From Enterococcus xiangfangensis (lineage in GTDB: Bacteria > Bacillota > Bacilli > Lactobacillales > Enterococcaceae), in NCBI RefSeq assembly GCF_005405365.1, contig NZ_BJDX01000014.1, forward strand, positions 1 to 45,274: DNA of 45,274 nt, written 5' to 3'. Numbering within the stretch: the first letter of the stretch is position 1; each line of letters starts with the position of its first letter. Below are positions 24,851 through 33,644 of the stretch, in pieces. The position numbers and the translations under genes are program-made. The notes under the pieces are model-generated. The model saw only the letters and a list, made by a program, of their open reading frames with translations. It did not search any database and was not told the DNA's origin.

Positions 24851-25405
24851 TTGAAAGAAGACTTACGTTATTATCGGACCCGAAAAAATATTTTAGCTGC
24901 AATGACTGTACTGCTTCAAACTAAAAAATTTGAGCAGATCACAGTGACAAATATCTGCGAAGAAGCTCAGGTCAGTCGAAGCGGTTTTTATCTTCATTAT
25001 GTAGATAAGTACGATTTGGTTGAAGCAAATTTAAAAGAGTTTCGCGATCAAGCCAATCAATTTATCCAAATGAATGCGGAAAACAGCAAGACAAAACTGT
25101 TCCTCAATATGCTGTCATATTTGCAAAGTGAAGGCAAACTCATCGCTGCTTTGATATCAGAGAATGGTTCAGTGGAGGTTCAAAATTATATTAAACGAAT
25201 GATGCAAGAAAATGCTCGGATAAATATTTTTCCGCGGCTGGATTTGAAACTTGAAAGTGCTGCAGAGATTCATTATGCATTGTTATTTTTGAGCAATGCA
25301 TTATTTGGTGTTTTGCAAGACTGGATCAATCGCGGACAAAAGGAATCACCTGAAGAACTTGTAAGAATAATCGATCGTTTACTAGCGTTTGAATTTAAAA
25401 GCTAA
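24851..25405 (+). CDS. TetR/AcrR family transcriptional regulator
   Basis: A 184-residue repressor. The N-terminal DNA-binding domain reads TRKNILAAMTVLLQTKKFEQ, ITVTNICEEAQVSRSGFYLHYVDKYDL, the standard TetR helix-turn-helix. The C-terminal domain (about 60-184) is all-helical and should bind the inducer. The start is a TTG with GAGGAAGGG just upstream. It is divergent from the ABC exporter, and each promoter spacer carries a dyad, so it very likely represses both itself and the exporter. Confidence 0.87.
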   Translation: MKEDLRYYRTRKNILAAMTVLLQTKKFEQITVTNICEEAQVSRSGFYLHYVDKYDLVEANLKEFRDQANQFIQMNAENSKTKLFLNMLSYLQSEGKLIAALISENGSVEVQNYIKRMMQENARINIFPRLDLKLESAAEIHYALLFLSNALFGVLQDWINRGQKESPEELVRIIDRLLAFEFKS

Positions 25406-25456
25406 CAATAGACGCTGAAATTACTGCTTAAATTTTGTTTTGACGAAGACTTATAA

Positions 25457-25487
25457 AAAAGGTTGTGACAAAATGTCACAACCTTTT
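25457..25487. terminator. Bidirectional terminator between the TetR and LacI genes
   Basis: AAAAGGTTGTGACA (25457-25470) pairs perfectly with TGTCACAACCTTTT (25474-25487) around the loop AAA. It serves both convergent genes. Confidence 0.9.
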
Positions 25488-25492
25488 GGGGT

Positions 25493-26416
25493 TCAACGTT
25501 GAATAAAATCATGAGGGATGCATAGTTTTTCTTGCTTATGATAAAAGAATGCTTCAAAAGCTCGTTGTCCAATCTTTGCTAAGTGATGATCGATGCTGGG
25601 AAAACCGATTAAACGGCTGATCAATAAATTTTCGCGCCCGATTACTAAAGGCGTTTTGTCATAAGAGTGTGCTACGATGACTGCGGCAATCTCATCACCA
25701 TTTGTTAAGATGCCATCAACTTCACGTTTTTCGAAAAATTCCACTGCTTTTTGCCCGTCTTGGCCATGAACGCAACAATCCCAAAAAATATTTTCCCTAT
25801 CAAAACCAGGAAAAATTTCTTCAGCAATCTGAAGGGTTACTTTTGAGTTATGGCTGATATTTTTGCTGCGTCCTAAAGTCATTCCAAGATGCTCTACGCC
25901 TTTGTCTTTCAAGTATTGAAAGGCTTCACGCAATGAGCTCGCTAAATTGAAATAAACACAGCTGACAGATGCATCCGGGATATTTTCGCAAAAAACGATG
26001 GGACCGTATTGATGATAATCGTTAAAAACTTCAATGGGGTTTGATTTGGTCGTAACGATCAGACCGTCATAAGTCTTTGTCGCAAATTCATCCAAGTAGC
26101 TTTTTTCAAGTTCTTGATCATAATTTGTCGGTAACAGACTGACACGGTAGCGATGCTGAAAAGCCGCCTGCATAATACCGCTGAGCATCTGGTCATAGTA
26201 AGCATGGTCGATAAACGGCAAGACGACGCCGATATTTTTTGTTTTGCCGTAACTTAAATTTTGCGCCGAGCGATTCGGAACGTAATTTAGTTCTTTCATT
26301 ACTTCCAAGACTTTTGCTCGCTTTGATTCATCCACATAAGGATGATTGTTAATGACGCGAGAAATCGTGGAAACAGAGTAACCAGTGATCTTTGCGATAT
26401 CGCGGATATTTGCCAT
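25493..26416 (-). CDS. LacI family transcriptional regulator
   Basis: A 307-residue repressor. The N-terminal helix-turn-helix reads NIRDIAKITGYSVSTISRVI with the hinge helix YVPNRSAQNLSYGKT. The ligand-binding domain starts at NIGVVLPFIDHAY and includes DGLIVTTKSNPIEV and EHLGMTLGRSKN, a periplasmic-binding-protein-like fold that should bind a sugar or related effector. An in-frame GTG at 26425 lies within the ribosome site AGAGGTGTG, so the ATG at 26416 is taken. It follows the 90-residue gene by 23 bases and shares its promoter and operator-like dyad. Confidence 0.9.
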   Translation of the reverse strand: MANIRDIAKITGYSVSTISRVINNHPYVDESKRAKVLEVMKELNYVPNRSAQNLSYGKTKNIGVVLPFIDHAYYDQMLSGIMQAAFQHRYRVSLLPTNYDQELEKSYLDEFATKTYDGLIVTTKSNPIEVFNDYHQYGPIVFCENIPDASVSCVYFNLASSLREAFQYLKDKGVEHLGMTLGRSKNISHNSKVTLQIAEEIFPGFDRENIFWDCCVHGQDGQKAVEFFEKREVDGILTNGDEIAAVIVAHSYDKTPLVIGRENLLISRLIGFPSIDHHLAKIGQRAFEAFFYHKQEKLCIPHDFIQR

Positions 26417-26439
26417 GAAACACACCTCTTCTAACTTTA

Positions 26440-26712
26440 TTAAACGAGTAAATGTTCTTTTAAATACTCGATGACGCCAAGGCCGGATTGATAAAATGTA
26501 TACCGGCGGTCTCGATAAAAGAAACTAATAATGGGACAGCCCAAAAATTCATTGATAAATAGATGTTTGATTTCAGTCAATTGAAGGTTCTGGATAGTCG
26601 GCCGTTTGAATCCACGGCTTCTTACAAGCTGCAATTGTTTATCAGAAAAATGCAGGGAAACTTGAAAATGTTCTTGGAGATTATCTTGCTGAACTTTCAC
26701 ATAAGTATTCAT
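26440..26712 (-). CDS. Small protein of unknown function, cotranscribed with the LacI regulator
   Basis: A 90-residue protein with no signal peptide and no recognised family. It is rich in aromatic and basic residues in its second half (FFYRDRRYTFYQSGLGVIEYL). AAAAAGGAGGAA precedes the ATG at 26712. It is the first gene of a two-gene unit with the LacI regulator and lies directly behind the 18-bp palindrome at 26753-26770, so its expression is probably controlled by that regulator. Confidence 0.65.
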   Translation of the reverse strand: MNTYVKVQQDNLQEHFQVSLHFSDKQLQLVRSRGFKRPTIQNLQLTEIKHLFINEFLGCPIISFFYRDRRYTFYQSGLGVIEYLKEHLLV

Positions 26713-26752
26713 AAAAAAATTCCTCCTTTTTCTTTACGAGGAAAGTATAATT

Positions 26753-26770
26753 TATGAAACTCGTTTCATA
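26753..26770. promoter_or_regulatory. LacI-type operator candidate
   Basis: TATGAAACTCGTTTCATA is an 8-2-8 palindrome with half-site TATGAAAC, close in style to LacI-family operators. On the minus strand it lies just upstream of TATACT (26748-26743), so a bound repressor would cover the promoter of the 90-residue gene and the LacI gene. Confidence 0.7.
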
Positions 26771-27172
26771 GCAAGCATTTTATTTTATTTTTTGAATAGG
26801 AAGAGCCGCTTACGTTTTTTTAGGTTCAGTTAACAGCAAAACTTATTCATGATCACTAGAATCGAAATAAAAAGTTTCTTCAACATCTTCAGTGAGTAGT
26901 ACTAACAGATAGCTTCAAATAAACCAACAATGGTTTTAACTTCAGCAGCGAGTTGAACGGTACATCTTTACTATCCCATAATTTTTTTCTGATCACAATC
27001 AAAAGTATCACTAAAAAAGCTTTCTTAGAATTGAATAGTACTTTTGAAAAACAGGATCGAGTAAAAATTGGTACAACGTTTGTATTGAACTGCTAACTTC
27101 AATTTAACAGTGGTAGAAATGGTTCAAAAGAGCTGATTGAAGTGGCAGACAGAATAAGAATATTCAAAATAA
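26771..27172. other. Stretch without an intact gene, possible decayed coding fragment
   Basis: One plus-strand frame, from about 26870 to the TAA at 27185, is interrupted by about three stops but is otherwise protein-like, with segments such as NNGFNFSSELNGTSLL, KKAFLELNSTFEKQDRVKIG and a last one ending KIKEKS right before the terminator. There is no start codon or ribosome site. A decayed gene is possible; chance in AT-rich DNA is not excluded. Confidence 0.3.
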
Positions 27173-27205
27173 AAGAGAAGTCTTAAATAAAAGGCTTCTT
27201 TTTTA
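27173..27205 (+). terminator. Terminator-like hairpin with no intact gene upstream
   Basis: AGAAGTC pairs with GGCTTCT (one wobble) around an A/T-rich loop, followed by T6. It follows the end of the possible decayed gene, as a leftover terminator would. Confidence 0.6.
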
Positions 27206-27242
27206 GAATTATGATAAAACAATTTGAACCGATGTTTCATCG

Positions 27243-27271
27243 TTGATAAATATAGACATAGGTGCTATATT
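27243..27271 (+). promoter_or_regulatory. Promoter of alsS-alsD
   Basis: TTGATA (27243-27248) and TATATT (27266-27271) are separated by 17 bases, about 42 bases before alsS. An imperfect dyad, AACCGAT with ATCGTT, lies just upstream and overlaps the -35. Confidence 0.6.
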
Positions 27272-27312
27272 AGCAAATATAATTAATACAGATTTTAAGG
27301 AGATGTAATACA

Positions 27313-28965
27313 GTGAGCAAGAAAGGTTCAGAAATCATTGTTAATAGTTTAGAAAATCATCGCGTGCCATTTGTTTTTGGGATTCCCGGTGCTAAGATCG
27401 ACGGTGTATTCGATACATTAGAGGATCATGGTCCGCAATTGATCTTAACTCGTCACGAACAAAACGCCGCTTTTATGGCACAAGCTATTGGACGTTTAAC
27501 AGGAGAGCCCGGAGTAGTGATTGCAACAAGTGGTCCTGGCGCAAGTAATTTAGCCACAGGATTAGTTACTGCGACTGCAGAAGGCGATCCGATTCTAGCG
27601 TTGGCTGGCCAAGTGAAACGCTCAGACCTTTCAAAATTGACTCATCAAAGTATGGACAATGCAGCACTGTTTGCACCGATTACAAAATATAGCTCAGAGA
27701 TCCAAGATTCAGAAACATTGTCAGAAAGCATCGCGAATGCTTTTCGAATCGCTAAAACAGCTAAAAAAGGAGCCAGTTTCTTATCGATTCCGCAAGACGT
27801 GACAGATGGAGATGTTGAAGGCGAAGCAATCAAACCTTTATCAACACCTGTATTGGGCACAGCTGACGATGAAGACATCGCAGATTTGGTAAAACGAATC
27901 CAAGAAGCGAAACTACCCACATTATTAGTTGGTATGCGGGCTTCTGGTGAAAAAGAAACACAGGCAATCCGAAAATTAGTTGAGAAAACTGGCTTGCCAG
28001 TAGTTGAAACATTCCAAGGGGCCGGGATTATTTCTCGTGAATTGGAAGAACATTTCTTTGGCCGAGTGGGATTGTTCCGTAATCAGCCAGGAGATATGTT
28101 ATTGAAGCGTAGCGATTTGATTCTAGCGATCGGGTATGACCCAATTGAATATGAAGCCCGCAACTGGAATGCAGAAAAAGATGCCCGGGTAGTAGTTATC
28201 GATGAAGTTCCAATGGAGATTGATCAATACATGCAGCCGGAAGCTGAATTGATTGGAAGCATCGCGAAAACGATTGAAAAATTAAGTAATTCGATCGAAG
28301 TTTATCAATTGTCAACAGATGCTAATCAGTATTTAGCGACATTGCAAAAAACATTAGCCAATGGCAAACAAAAAAGCAAAACCGCTGATGGGCGGGTACA
28401 TCCATTAGAAGTTATTGAAACGTTGCAAAAAAATGTGACTGATGAAATGACGGTAACTGTTGATGTAGGAAGTCATTATATTTGGATGGCACGTCATTTC
28501 CGCAGTTATGAACCCCGTCATTTATTATTCAGCAATGGGATGCAAACGCTAGGTGTGGCTTTACCATGGGCGATTTCAGCGGCATTGGTGCGGCCAGAGA
28601 CACAAATTTTCTCTATTTCTGGCGATGGCGGTTTCTTATTTTCAGCACAAGAACTTGAGACGGCGGTTCGGTTGAAACAAAAAATTATTCATTTGATTTG
28701 GAACGATGGCAGTTATAATATGGTGGAATTTCAAGAAGAAATGAAATACGGCCGTTCTTCAGGCGTTCATTTTGGTCCGGTCGATTTTGTGAAATATGCA
28801 GAAGCATTTGGAGCAAAAGGGTTGCGTGCGACGAATCAAACCGAACTAGAAGCAGCTATTCAAGCGGGATTGGCAACAGAGGGTCCGGTTATCATCGATA
28901 TTCCAATCGATTACTCTGATAACAAAGAACTAGGCAAGACAATCTTACCGGATCAATTTTATTAA
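27313..28965 (+). CDS. alsS: Catabolic acetolactate synthase AlsS
   Basis: A 550-residue thiamine-diphosphate enzyme that condenses two pyruvates to 2-acetolactate, draining pyruvate toward acetoin. The catalytic Glu49 is in [12 protein letters not shown]; the N-terminal [12 protein letters not shown] and the C-terminal ThDP/Mg motif [19 protein letters not shown] with [11 protein letters not shown] are clear. Length, and pairing with alsD rather than with an ilvN small subunit, point to the catabolic, FAD-free type. The start is GTG with AAGGAGATG eight bases upstream. It forms an operon with alsD. Confidence 0.95.
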   Translation: MSKKGSEIIVNSLENHRVPFVFGIPGAKIDGVFDTLEDHGPQLILTRHEQNAAFMAQAIGRLTGEPGVVIATSGPGASNLATGLVTATAEGDPILALAGQVKRSDLSKLTHQSMDNAALFAPITKYSSEIQDSETLSESIANAFRIAKTAKKGASFLSIPQDVTDGDVEGEAIKPLSTPVLGTADDEDIADLVKRIQEAKLPTLLVGMRASGEKETQAIRKLVEKTGLPVVETFQGAGIISRELEEHFFGRVGLFRNQPGDMLLKRSDLILAIGYDPIEYEARNWNAEKDARVVVIDEVPMEIDQYMQPEAELIGSIAKTIEKLSNSIEVYQLSTDANQYLATLQKTLANGKQKSKTADGRVHPLEVIETLQKNVTDEMTVTVDVGSHYIWMARHFRSYEPRHLLFSNGMQTLGVALPWAISAALVRPETQIFSISGDGGFLFSAQELETAVRLKQKIIHLIWNDGSYNMVEFQEEMKYGRSSGVHFGPVDFVKYAEAFGAKGLRATNQTELEAAIQAGLATEGPVIIDIPIDYSDNKELGKTILPDQFY

Positions 28966-28978
28966 GAGGGGATTACTC

Positions 28979-29695
28979 ATGACAGTGAAAACAAGAAGAA
29001 ATTATATCTATCAGCATGGAACACTTGGTGGGTTGATGCAAGATTTGTTGGAAGGTACAGAAAAAATTGGGACTTTAGTAAATTATGGCGATTTCGGTTT
29101 AGGGACGTTGGAAGGTGCAAATGGTGAAGTCATTATCTTAGATGGCGTCATCTATCATGTCGATCAAACGGGAAAAGTCACTCAATTAACTGGCGATGAG
29201 CTGACACCTTATGCAGCAGTCACTAATTTTGAAACTGAAAAGCAATTTATTTTAGAGAATGTCTCTGATGCTGTTGTAAAAACAGAGATTTCAGCAGAAA
29301 TTAGTCACAATTTATTTTCGGCTGTTAAAATAAGCGGTACATTCAACCATATGCACGTACGCGTAGTGCCCAAACAACAAAAACCTTATCCGCGCTTTGT
29401 AGAGATTGCGCGGAATCAACCAGAATTTTCGGCAGATAATATCACTGGGACAATCGTAGGTTTCTTTACACCAGGATTATTCCAAGGAGCCGCTGCAGCT
29501 GGATTTCATTTGCATTTCATTAGTGATGATCGGAATTTTGGTGGGCATGTCCTAGATTTTTCATTAGAAGAAGGGCTGGTCGAGTTGATGGAGTTGGCGG
29601 AATTTCGACAAAACTTTCCAATAAAAAGTGCGGATTACTTAGCTAATGAGATCAAATTAGAAGATATTTCAAAAGATATCGAAGAAGCAGAATGA
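28979..29695 (+). CDS. alsD: Alpha-acetolactate decarboxylase AlsD
   Basis: A 238-residue zinc enzyme that decarboxylates 2-acetolactate to acetoin. The zinc ligands are visible as His177, His179 and His190 in AGFHLHFISDDRNFGGHVLD, with the family spacing of 2 and 11 residues. YQHGTLGGLM and GDFGLGTLEGANGE match the N-terminal domain, and KISGTFNHMHVRVVP the core sheet. GAGGGGATT precedes the ATG, 13 bases after alsS. Confidence 0.95.
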   Translation: MTVKTRRNYIYQHGTLGGLMQDLLEGTEKIGTLVNYGDFGLGTLEGANGEVIILDGVIYHVDQTGKVTQLTGDELTPYAAVTNFETEKQFILENVSDAVVKTEISAEISHNLFSAVKISGTFNHMHVRVVPKQQKPYPRFVEIARNQPEFSADNITGTIVGFFTPGLFQGAAAAGFHLHFISDDRNFGGHVLDFSLEEGLVELMELAEFRQNFPIKSADYLANEIKLEDISKDIEEAE

Positions 29696-29713
29696 AAGCG
29701 GCAGTTATTAAAT

Positions 29714-29765
29714 AAAGAGTGCAACAGTATCTAACAGATACCGTTGCACTCTTTTTCTTTTTTTA
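29714..29765. terminator. Bidirectional terminator between alsD and the M23 peptidase gene
   Basis: A 19-bp stem (29714-29732 with 29736-29754) has one mismatch and the loop AAC, with T-rich sequence on the plus side and A-rich before it. Confidence 0.92.
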
Positions 29766-31163
29766 AATACCTAATAATGGAGCAGGGTCAACAAATCCCG
29801 ACCATAAAGCGGTGGACACACCGAAATGCAAGTGAACACCAGTCGAATTTCCGGTCGTTCCCATGCCGCCTAAAACTTGTCCGGCACTGACTTCAGAACC
29901 GACAGAGACACTTGGTGCAGAAACCATATGCATATAATATGAGTAATGACCATCTGAATGTTGAATCACAACATGGTTGCCAGCGGACCAATGGAAACCT
30001 GACTCAACAACTTTTCCACTTTTAGATGCCATGATAGGAGTACCGGCAGAACCAGCAAAATCTATTCCGTCATGCTGAGTACCAGAAGCACCGGTTGGAT
30101 CTTGGCGCAAACCGAAGGGACTAGTTACAGATAGACCGATCGATAAAGGAGCGGCCCAGCCACTGCTGTTTTCTGTTGGTTTAGACGCAGTTTCTGCAGG
30201 ATTTGTTGTTACCTGACTAGCATTTGTATCAGTTACAGTTTGTGCTTGCTCCTGTTGTTGTTTTGCTTGTTGTTCTTGTTGTTGCGCTTCTAGTTGAGCA
30301 ATTTCAGCTGCTTGTTTTTGTTTTTCAGATTCAGCCGCGGCTGCCTGTGCTTGCGCTTCTTCTGCCGCTTTTTGCGCTTCTTCAGCTGCTTTTTTTGCTT
30401 GCTTTTCCGCTTCGGCTTGCGCTTTTTCACGTGCGGCTGCTTCTTTTTTACGTTGTTCTTCTAACGCTTTCAAAGCTGCTTGACGTTTCTTCTCAGCATC
30501 TTCTTTTTGTTTTTCATATTTCTTTTTCTGATCTTTTTCAGTTGCGATACTTGCTTGAAGATCATTGATTTTCACTTGCTGATCCAACTTTGTTTGGACA
30601 AGTTGATCTTGTTTCGCTTTTAACTCAGTTGTTTTCTGATTGATCGATTGTAGGCGTTGTTCTGCTTCTTTTTCAAGTTTTTCAAGTTCAGTTTTATCTT
30701 TTGTTTGTTGTTCCATGATATCTTTACTTGCGCTTAAAATAGTAGAGACAGCTATTGTCTTTTTCACAGCATCACCAACAGATTTCGCGTTGATGACAAC
30801 GTCTACGATTGAAGCAGAATCATGATTGGTCTGAACATCGCGTGCTTGATTACGAATCTGTTCTTCGCGTTTTTGGATTTTATCTTGAAGAAGTCCAATC
30901 TTAGCAGTCAAATCACTTAATTTTTTTTCTTCAGTAGTTTTCTCTTTTAAAACATCTGCAACTTCTTGTTCAATAGCTGCAACTTGTTGTTCCAATGCCG
31001 CTTTTTGCTCTTCCGCCGTTTGTTCCGTTTGCTGCAATTCAGAGATTTTTTTATCTTGATCCGTGATCTTTTGATCATATTCATCGGCTAATACACTCAA
31101 TGGTGCGGTAGTTAATGTTAAGGCGCATAAAGTTAGTGCCGTATATTTTTTTAATTTAATCAA
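29763..31163 (-). CDS. Secreted M23 peptidase with long coiled coil (murein hydrolase)
   Basis: A 466-residue exported protein. The signal peptide (about 1-26) ends near VLADEYD. A long coiled coil fills residues 27-300, with heptads and a stretch of Ala/Glu/Gln/Lys repeats, followed by a Thr/Ser/Pro-rich linker. The C-terminal M23 domain (about 345-462) holds the zinc motifs HDGIDFAG and HLHFG plus VVIQHSDGHYSYYMHM. Such proteins cut peptidoglycan cross-links, and the coiled coil often binds an FtsEX-type regulator. The start is TTG with GTGAGGGAA upstream. Confidence 0.9.
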   Translation of the reverse strand: MIKLKKYTALTLCALTLTTAPLSVLADEYDQKITDQDKKISELQQTEQTAEEQKAALEQQVAAIEQEVADVLKEKTTEEKKLSDLTAKIGLLQDKIQKREEQIRNQARDVQTNHDSASIVDVVINAKSVGDAVKKTIAVSTILSASKDIMEQQTKDKTELEKLEKEAEQRLQSINQKTTELKAKQDQLVQTKLDQQVKINDLQASIATEKDQKKKYEKQKEDAEKKRQAALKALEEQRKKEAAAREKAQAEAEKQAKKAAEEAQKAAEEAQAQAAAAESEKQKQAAEIAQLEAQQQEQQAKQQQEQAQTVTDTNASQVTTNPAETASKPTENSSGWAAPLSIGLSVTSPFGLRQDPTGASGTQHDGIDFAGSAGTPIMASKSGKVVESGFHWSAGNHVVIQHSDGHYSYYMHMVSAPSVSVGSEVSAGQVLGGMGTTGNSTGVHLHFGVSTALWSGFVDPAPLLGI

Positions 31164-31487
31164 TGGGTTCCCTCACTTTTCATCTTTCGGATTTAATTAT
31201 ATAAGAAGATCGAGTTGAAAAGCTTAAAGTAGTCGAAACTTTATTTAACCGTATAGATTGTAATAGTAATGAAATATTTAATAATAGAAGGAAAAAGTCA
31301 ATCAACTAATAAAGTGAGCTTTTTTACTGGAGGGACTCTTTTTTAGGGATGTAAGCTAAGAATACTATCGATGGAGTTCTCTTCTGAGTTAGGGTAGAAT
31401 AAATCAAAAGTTATAAATTTTATTCTTGATAAGAATGGACAAAGAAGCGATGTTCGATTGAGATCGAATAAAACAGGAGGAATTATT
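31164..31487. other. Intergenic stretch between divergent M23 peptidase and msrC genes
   Basis: AT-rich with no convincing coding frame. TATAAT read on the minus strand near 31198-31203 may be the -10 of the peptidase gene. I see no clear hairpin or repeat. Confidence 0.35.
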
Positions 31488-31964
31488 GTGAGTTGGAAAA
31501 ATCAAACAGAAAAAGAAGAAGCCTATAAATTATTATTGTTACAGCAAAAAGCATTATTAGAAGGAGAGACAGATTTGATCGCCAACTTGGCAAACTCATC
31601 TGCTTTATTAAATCAAACATTACAAGAAACGATTTTTGCTGGCTATTACTTGTTTAAAAATGATGAATTGATTTTAGGACCATTTCAAGGAAATGTTTCG
31701 TGTGTTCATATTGCCATGGGAAAAGGGGTCTGCGGCGAATCGGCAGAAAAAAATCAAACGTTGATTGTTGAAAATGTTTTAGAACATAAAAATTATATTG
31801 CTTGTGATTCAGCGGCACGCTCTGAAATCGTAGTACCTATGAAGAAAAAGGATCAGCTGATTGGTGTACTGGATCTTGATAGTTCCGAAATTGGTATGTA
31901 TGATCAAATCGATCAATTATATTTAGAACAATATGTGTCGTTATTATTAGAAACTATCGACTAG
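31488..31964 (+). CDS. msrC: Free methionine-(R)-sulfoxide reductase (GAF domain)
   Basis: A 158-residue GAF-domain enzyme that reduces free methionine-R-sulfoxide, repairing oxidised methionine in the cytoplasm. The three conserved cysteines of the family are present in NVSCVHIAMGKGVCGES and YIACDSAARSEIVVPM, and LIGVLDLDSSEIGMYD ends the domain. The frame can be read from a TTG at 31458, but GGAGG before GTG at 31488 and the match to family N-termini choose that start. It is a single gene. Confidence 0.92.
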   Translation: MSWKNQTEKEEAYKLLLLQQKALLEGETDLIANLANSSALLNQTLQETIFAGYYLFKNDELILGPFQGNVSCVHIAMGKGVCGESAEKNQTLIVENVLEHKNYIACDSAARSEIVVPMKKKDQLIGVLDLDSSEIGMYDQIDQLYLEQYVSLLLETID

Positions 31965-32081
31965 AACCAGAAAATATCGCTTAAAAAACGTTTATTTGAC
32001 AAATAACACTGTTAATGTAGTTTTTAATACACTTTAGTGCTATTATATAAGTGTAGTATAAAACATTAATGAGGTGGTTGA

Positions 32082-32309
32082 ATGAATAAAGAAGCGATTA
32101 TTGTAGGAGAAAGCTATGAGTGCCGTAAAACTGATTTTGCTCGGCCGATCATTGGTGAGGTAGTCCGTAAAGAAAACAACGGTTGTATCGTGAATGTAGA
32201 GCGCTTTTATGGGCTAGATGCGGATAAAATCGATCAAGTAAACGGACAAGTATTAATTAAATATAGTGAAATAGCGGGAATTAATTATAAGAAATGTTTC
32301 TTTAATTAA
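32082..32309 (+). CDS. Small protein of unknown function
   Basis: A 75-residue soluble protein that appears to be one small beta-rich domain (VGESYECRKTDFARPIIGEV, then GCIVNVERFYG). Two of its three cysteines lie in the body, the third in the terminal KKCFFN. No family is recognised. GAGGTGG precedes the ATG, a TTGACA lies at 31996-32001, and a clean terminator follows, so it is a genuine one-gene unit. Confidence 0.7.
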   Translation: MNKEAIIVGESYECRKTDFARPIIGEVVRKENNGCIVNVERFYGLDADKIDQVNGQVLIKYSEIAGINYKKCFFN

Positions 32310-32324
32310 TAAATCGGTCTATCT

Positions 32325-32360
32325 AAAAAACCACTCAACTATTATTTTGAGTGGTTTTTT
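32325..32360. terminator. Bidirectional terminator between the 75-residue gene and icd
   Basis: AAAAAACCACTCAA (32325-32338) pairs perfectly with TTGAGTGGTTTTTT (32347-32360), with A-run and T-run on the two sides. Confidence 0.9.
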
Positions 32361-32420
32361 TGTACCTAATAACAACGATTAAGCGAGTTATTTCCAAATC
32401 AACGAGTTTTAGTGAGTTTT

Positions 32421-33644
32421 TTACAGAACGTTGATTAAGTAGTCAGAAAATTCCGCAGTAGACAGCGCGTTGGTATCCAATGCTTGAGCAAAGTCGTGAG
32501 TTACATGTTTGCTTTGTAAAGCTTGTTCGATGGCAGCTGTGATTTTCTCACTTGCTTCGAACCAACCTAAATGATCCAGCATCATCCCAGCGGAAAGAAG
32601 TAAGGAACAGGGGTTGGCCCAACCTTTGCCGGCGATATCTGGAGCTGTACCATGAGTAGCTTCAAAAATTGCATGTCCTGTCTGATAATTGATGTTTGCT
32701 CCTGGCGAGATACCGATACCGCCAACTTGGGCAGCTAAGGCATCAGAAATATAATCTCCATTCAAATTTGTTGTCGCTACAACTTGATAATTTTCTGGGT
32801 ATAAGAGAATCTGCTGCAAAAAATTATCCGCGATAACATCATCTACTATGATCTTCCCCAAATTTTTTGCTTCTTTTAGTGCCGCATCTGCTTTTTCGGC
32901 TCCTATCTCAGCAGAAAGCTTTTTATAGCGATTCATAGTAAAAACTTGCGGGTAATTTTCTTCAATTAATTCATAGCCCCAGTTTTTAAAGCCGCCTTCA
33001 GTAAATTTCATGATGTTTCCTTTATGGACAAATGTCACACGTTTTTTTTCGTGTTCAAGTGCGTAATCCAAAGCGGCCATGATCAAACGCTGACTTCCTT
33101 CTTGAGAAATCGGTTTGATCCCTAACGCACTTGTCGCTGGAAAACGAATGGTAGTCACCGCTAATTTTTTCGTTAAAAAGTCTAAAAGTCGTTTTGCTTC
33201 AGCGGATTCGCTGGCAAATTCGATTCCAGCGTAGACATCCTCGGTATTTTCACGAAAAATCGTCATGTCAGTTTTTCCGGGCGCTTTTAAAGGGGAAGGA
33301 ACCCCTTTAAAATAGCGAATTGGCCGCACGCAAGCATAAAGATCCAATTCTTGCCGTAAGGTGACGTTTAATGAGCGAAAGCCTTCACCAATAGGAGTGG
33401 TCAAAGGACCTTTAATAGCAAGTTTGTATTTTTTTAAAGCCGCCAGAGTTTCTTTAGGAAGCCAGGACCCCGTTTGGTCAAAAGCTTTTTGACCAGCGAG
33501 AACTTCTAGCCATGTGATTTTCCGCTCAGTTTGATAAGCTGAGTAGACAGCAGCGTCGATAACTTTTTGTGTTGCCCGCCAAATTTCTGTACCAATACCA
33601 TCGCCTTCGATATAGGGGATGACAGGATGTAATTGTTTTGTCAT
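32421..33644 (-). CDS. icd: NADP-dependent isocitrate dehydrogenase
   Basis: A 407-residue enzyme that oxidises isocitrate to 2-oxoglutarate and CO2. [14 protein letters not shown] at the N-terminus, [24 protein letters not shown] (the loop holding the phosphorylatable serine of E. coli Icd), the [16 protein letters not shown] motif and [18 protein letters not shown] are typical of NADP enzymes of this type. AAAGGAGCAGG precedes the ATG at 33644; the frame upstream of it lies inside acnA. The start overlaps the acnA stop by one base (TAATG). Confidence 0.94.
   Translation of the reverse strand: MTKQLHPVIPYIEGDGIGTEIWRATQKVIDAAVYSAYQTERKITWLEVLAGQKAFDQTGSWLPKETLAALKKYKLAIKGPLTTPIGEGFRSLNVTLRQELDLYACVRPIRYFKGVPSPLKAPGKTDMTIFRENTEDVYAGIEFASESAEAKRLLDFLTKKLAVTTIRFPATSALGIKPISQEGSQRLIMAALDYALEHEKKRVTFVHKGNIMKFTEGGFKNWGYELIEENYPQVFTMNRYKKLSAEIGAEKADAALKEAKNLGKIIVDDVIADNFLQQILLYPENYQVVATTNLNGDYISDALAAQVGGIGISPGANINYQTGHAIFEATHGTAPDIAGKGWANPCSLLLSAGMMLDHLGWFEASEKITAAIEQALQSKHVTHDFAQALDTNALSTAEFSDYLINVL

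Noticed and set aside
30280..30480. Low-complexity repeat suggestive of a tandem repeat array
   Set aside because: It codes for the Ala/Glu/Lys-rich coiled coil of the M23 protein; the repetition is at protein level without a fixed DNA unit.
30224..30568. 114-codon plus-strand frame inside the M23 peptidase gene
   Set aside because: It mirrors the Ala/Glu/Gln/Lys coiled-coil repeat in antisense and lacks a ribosome site.
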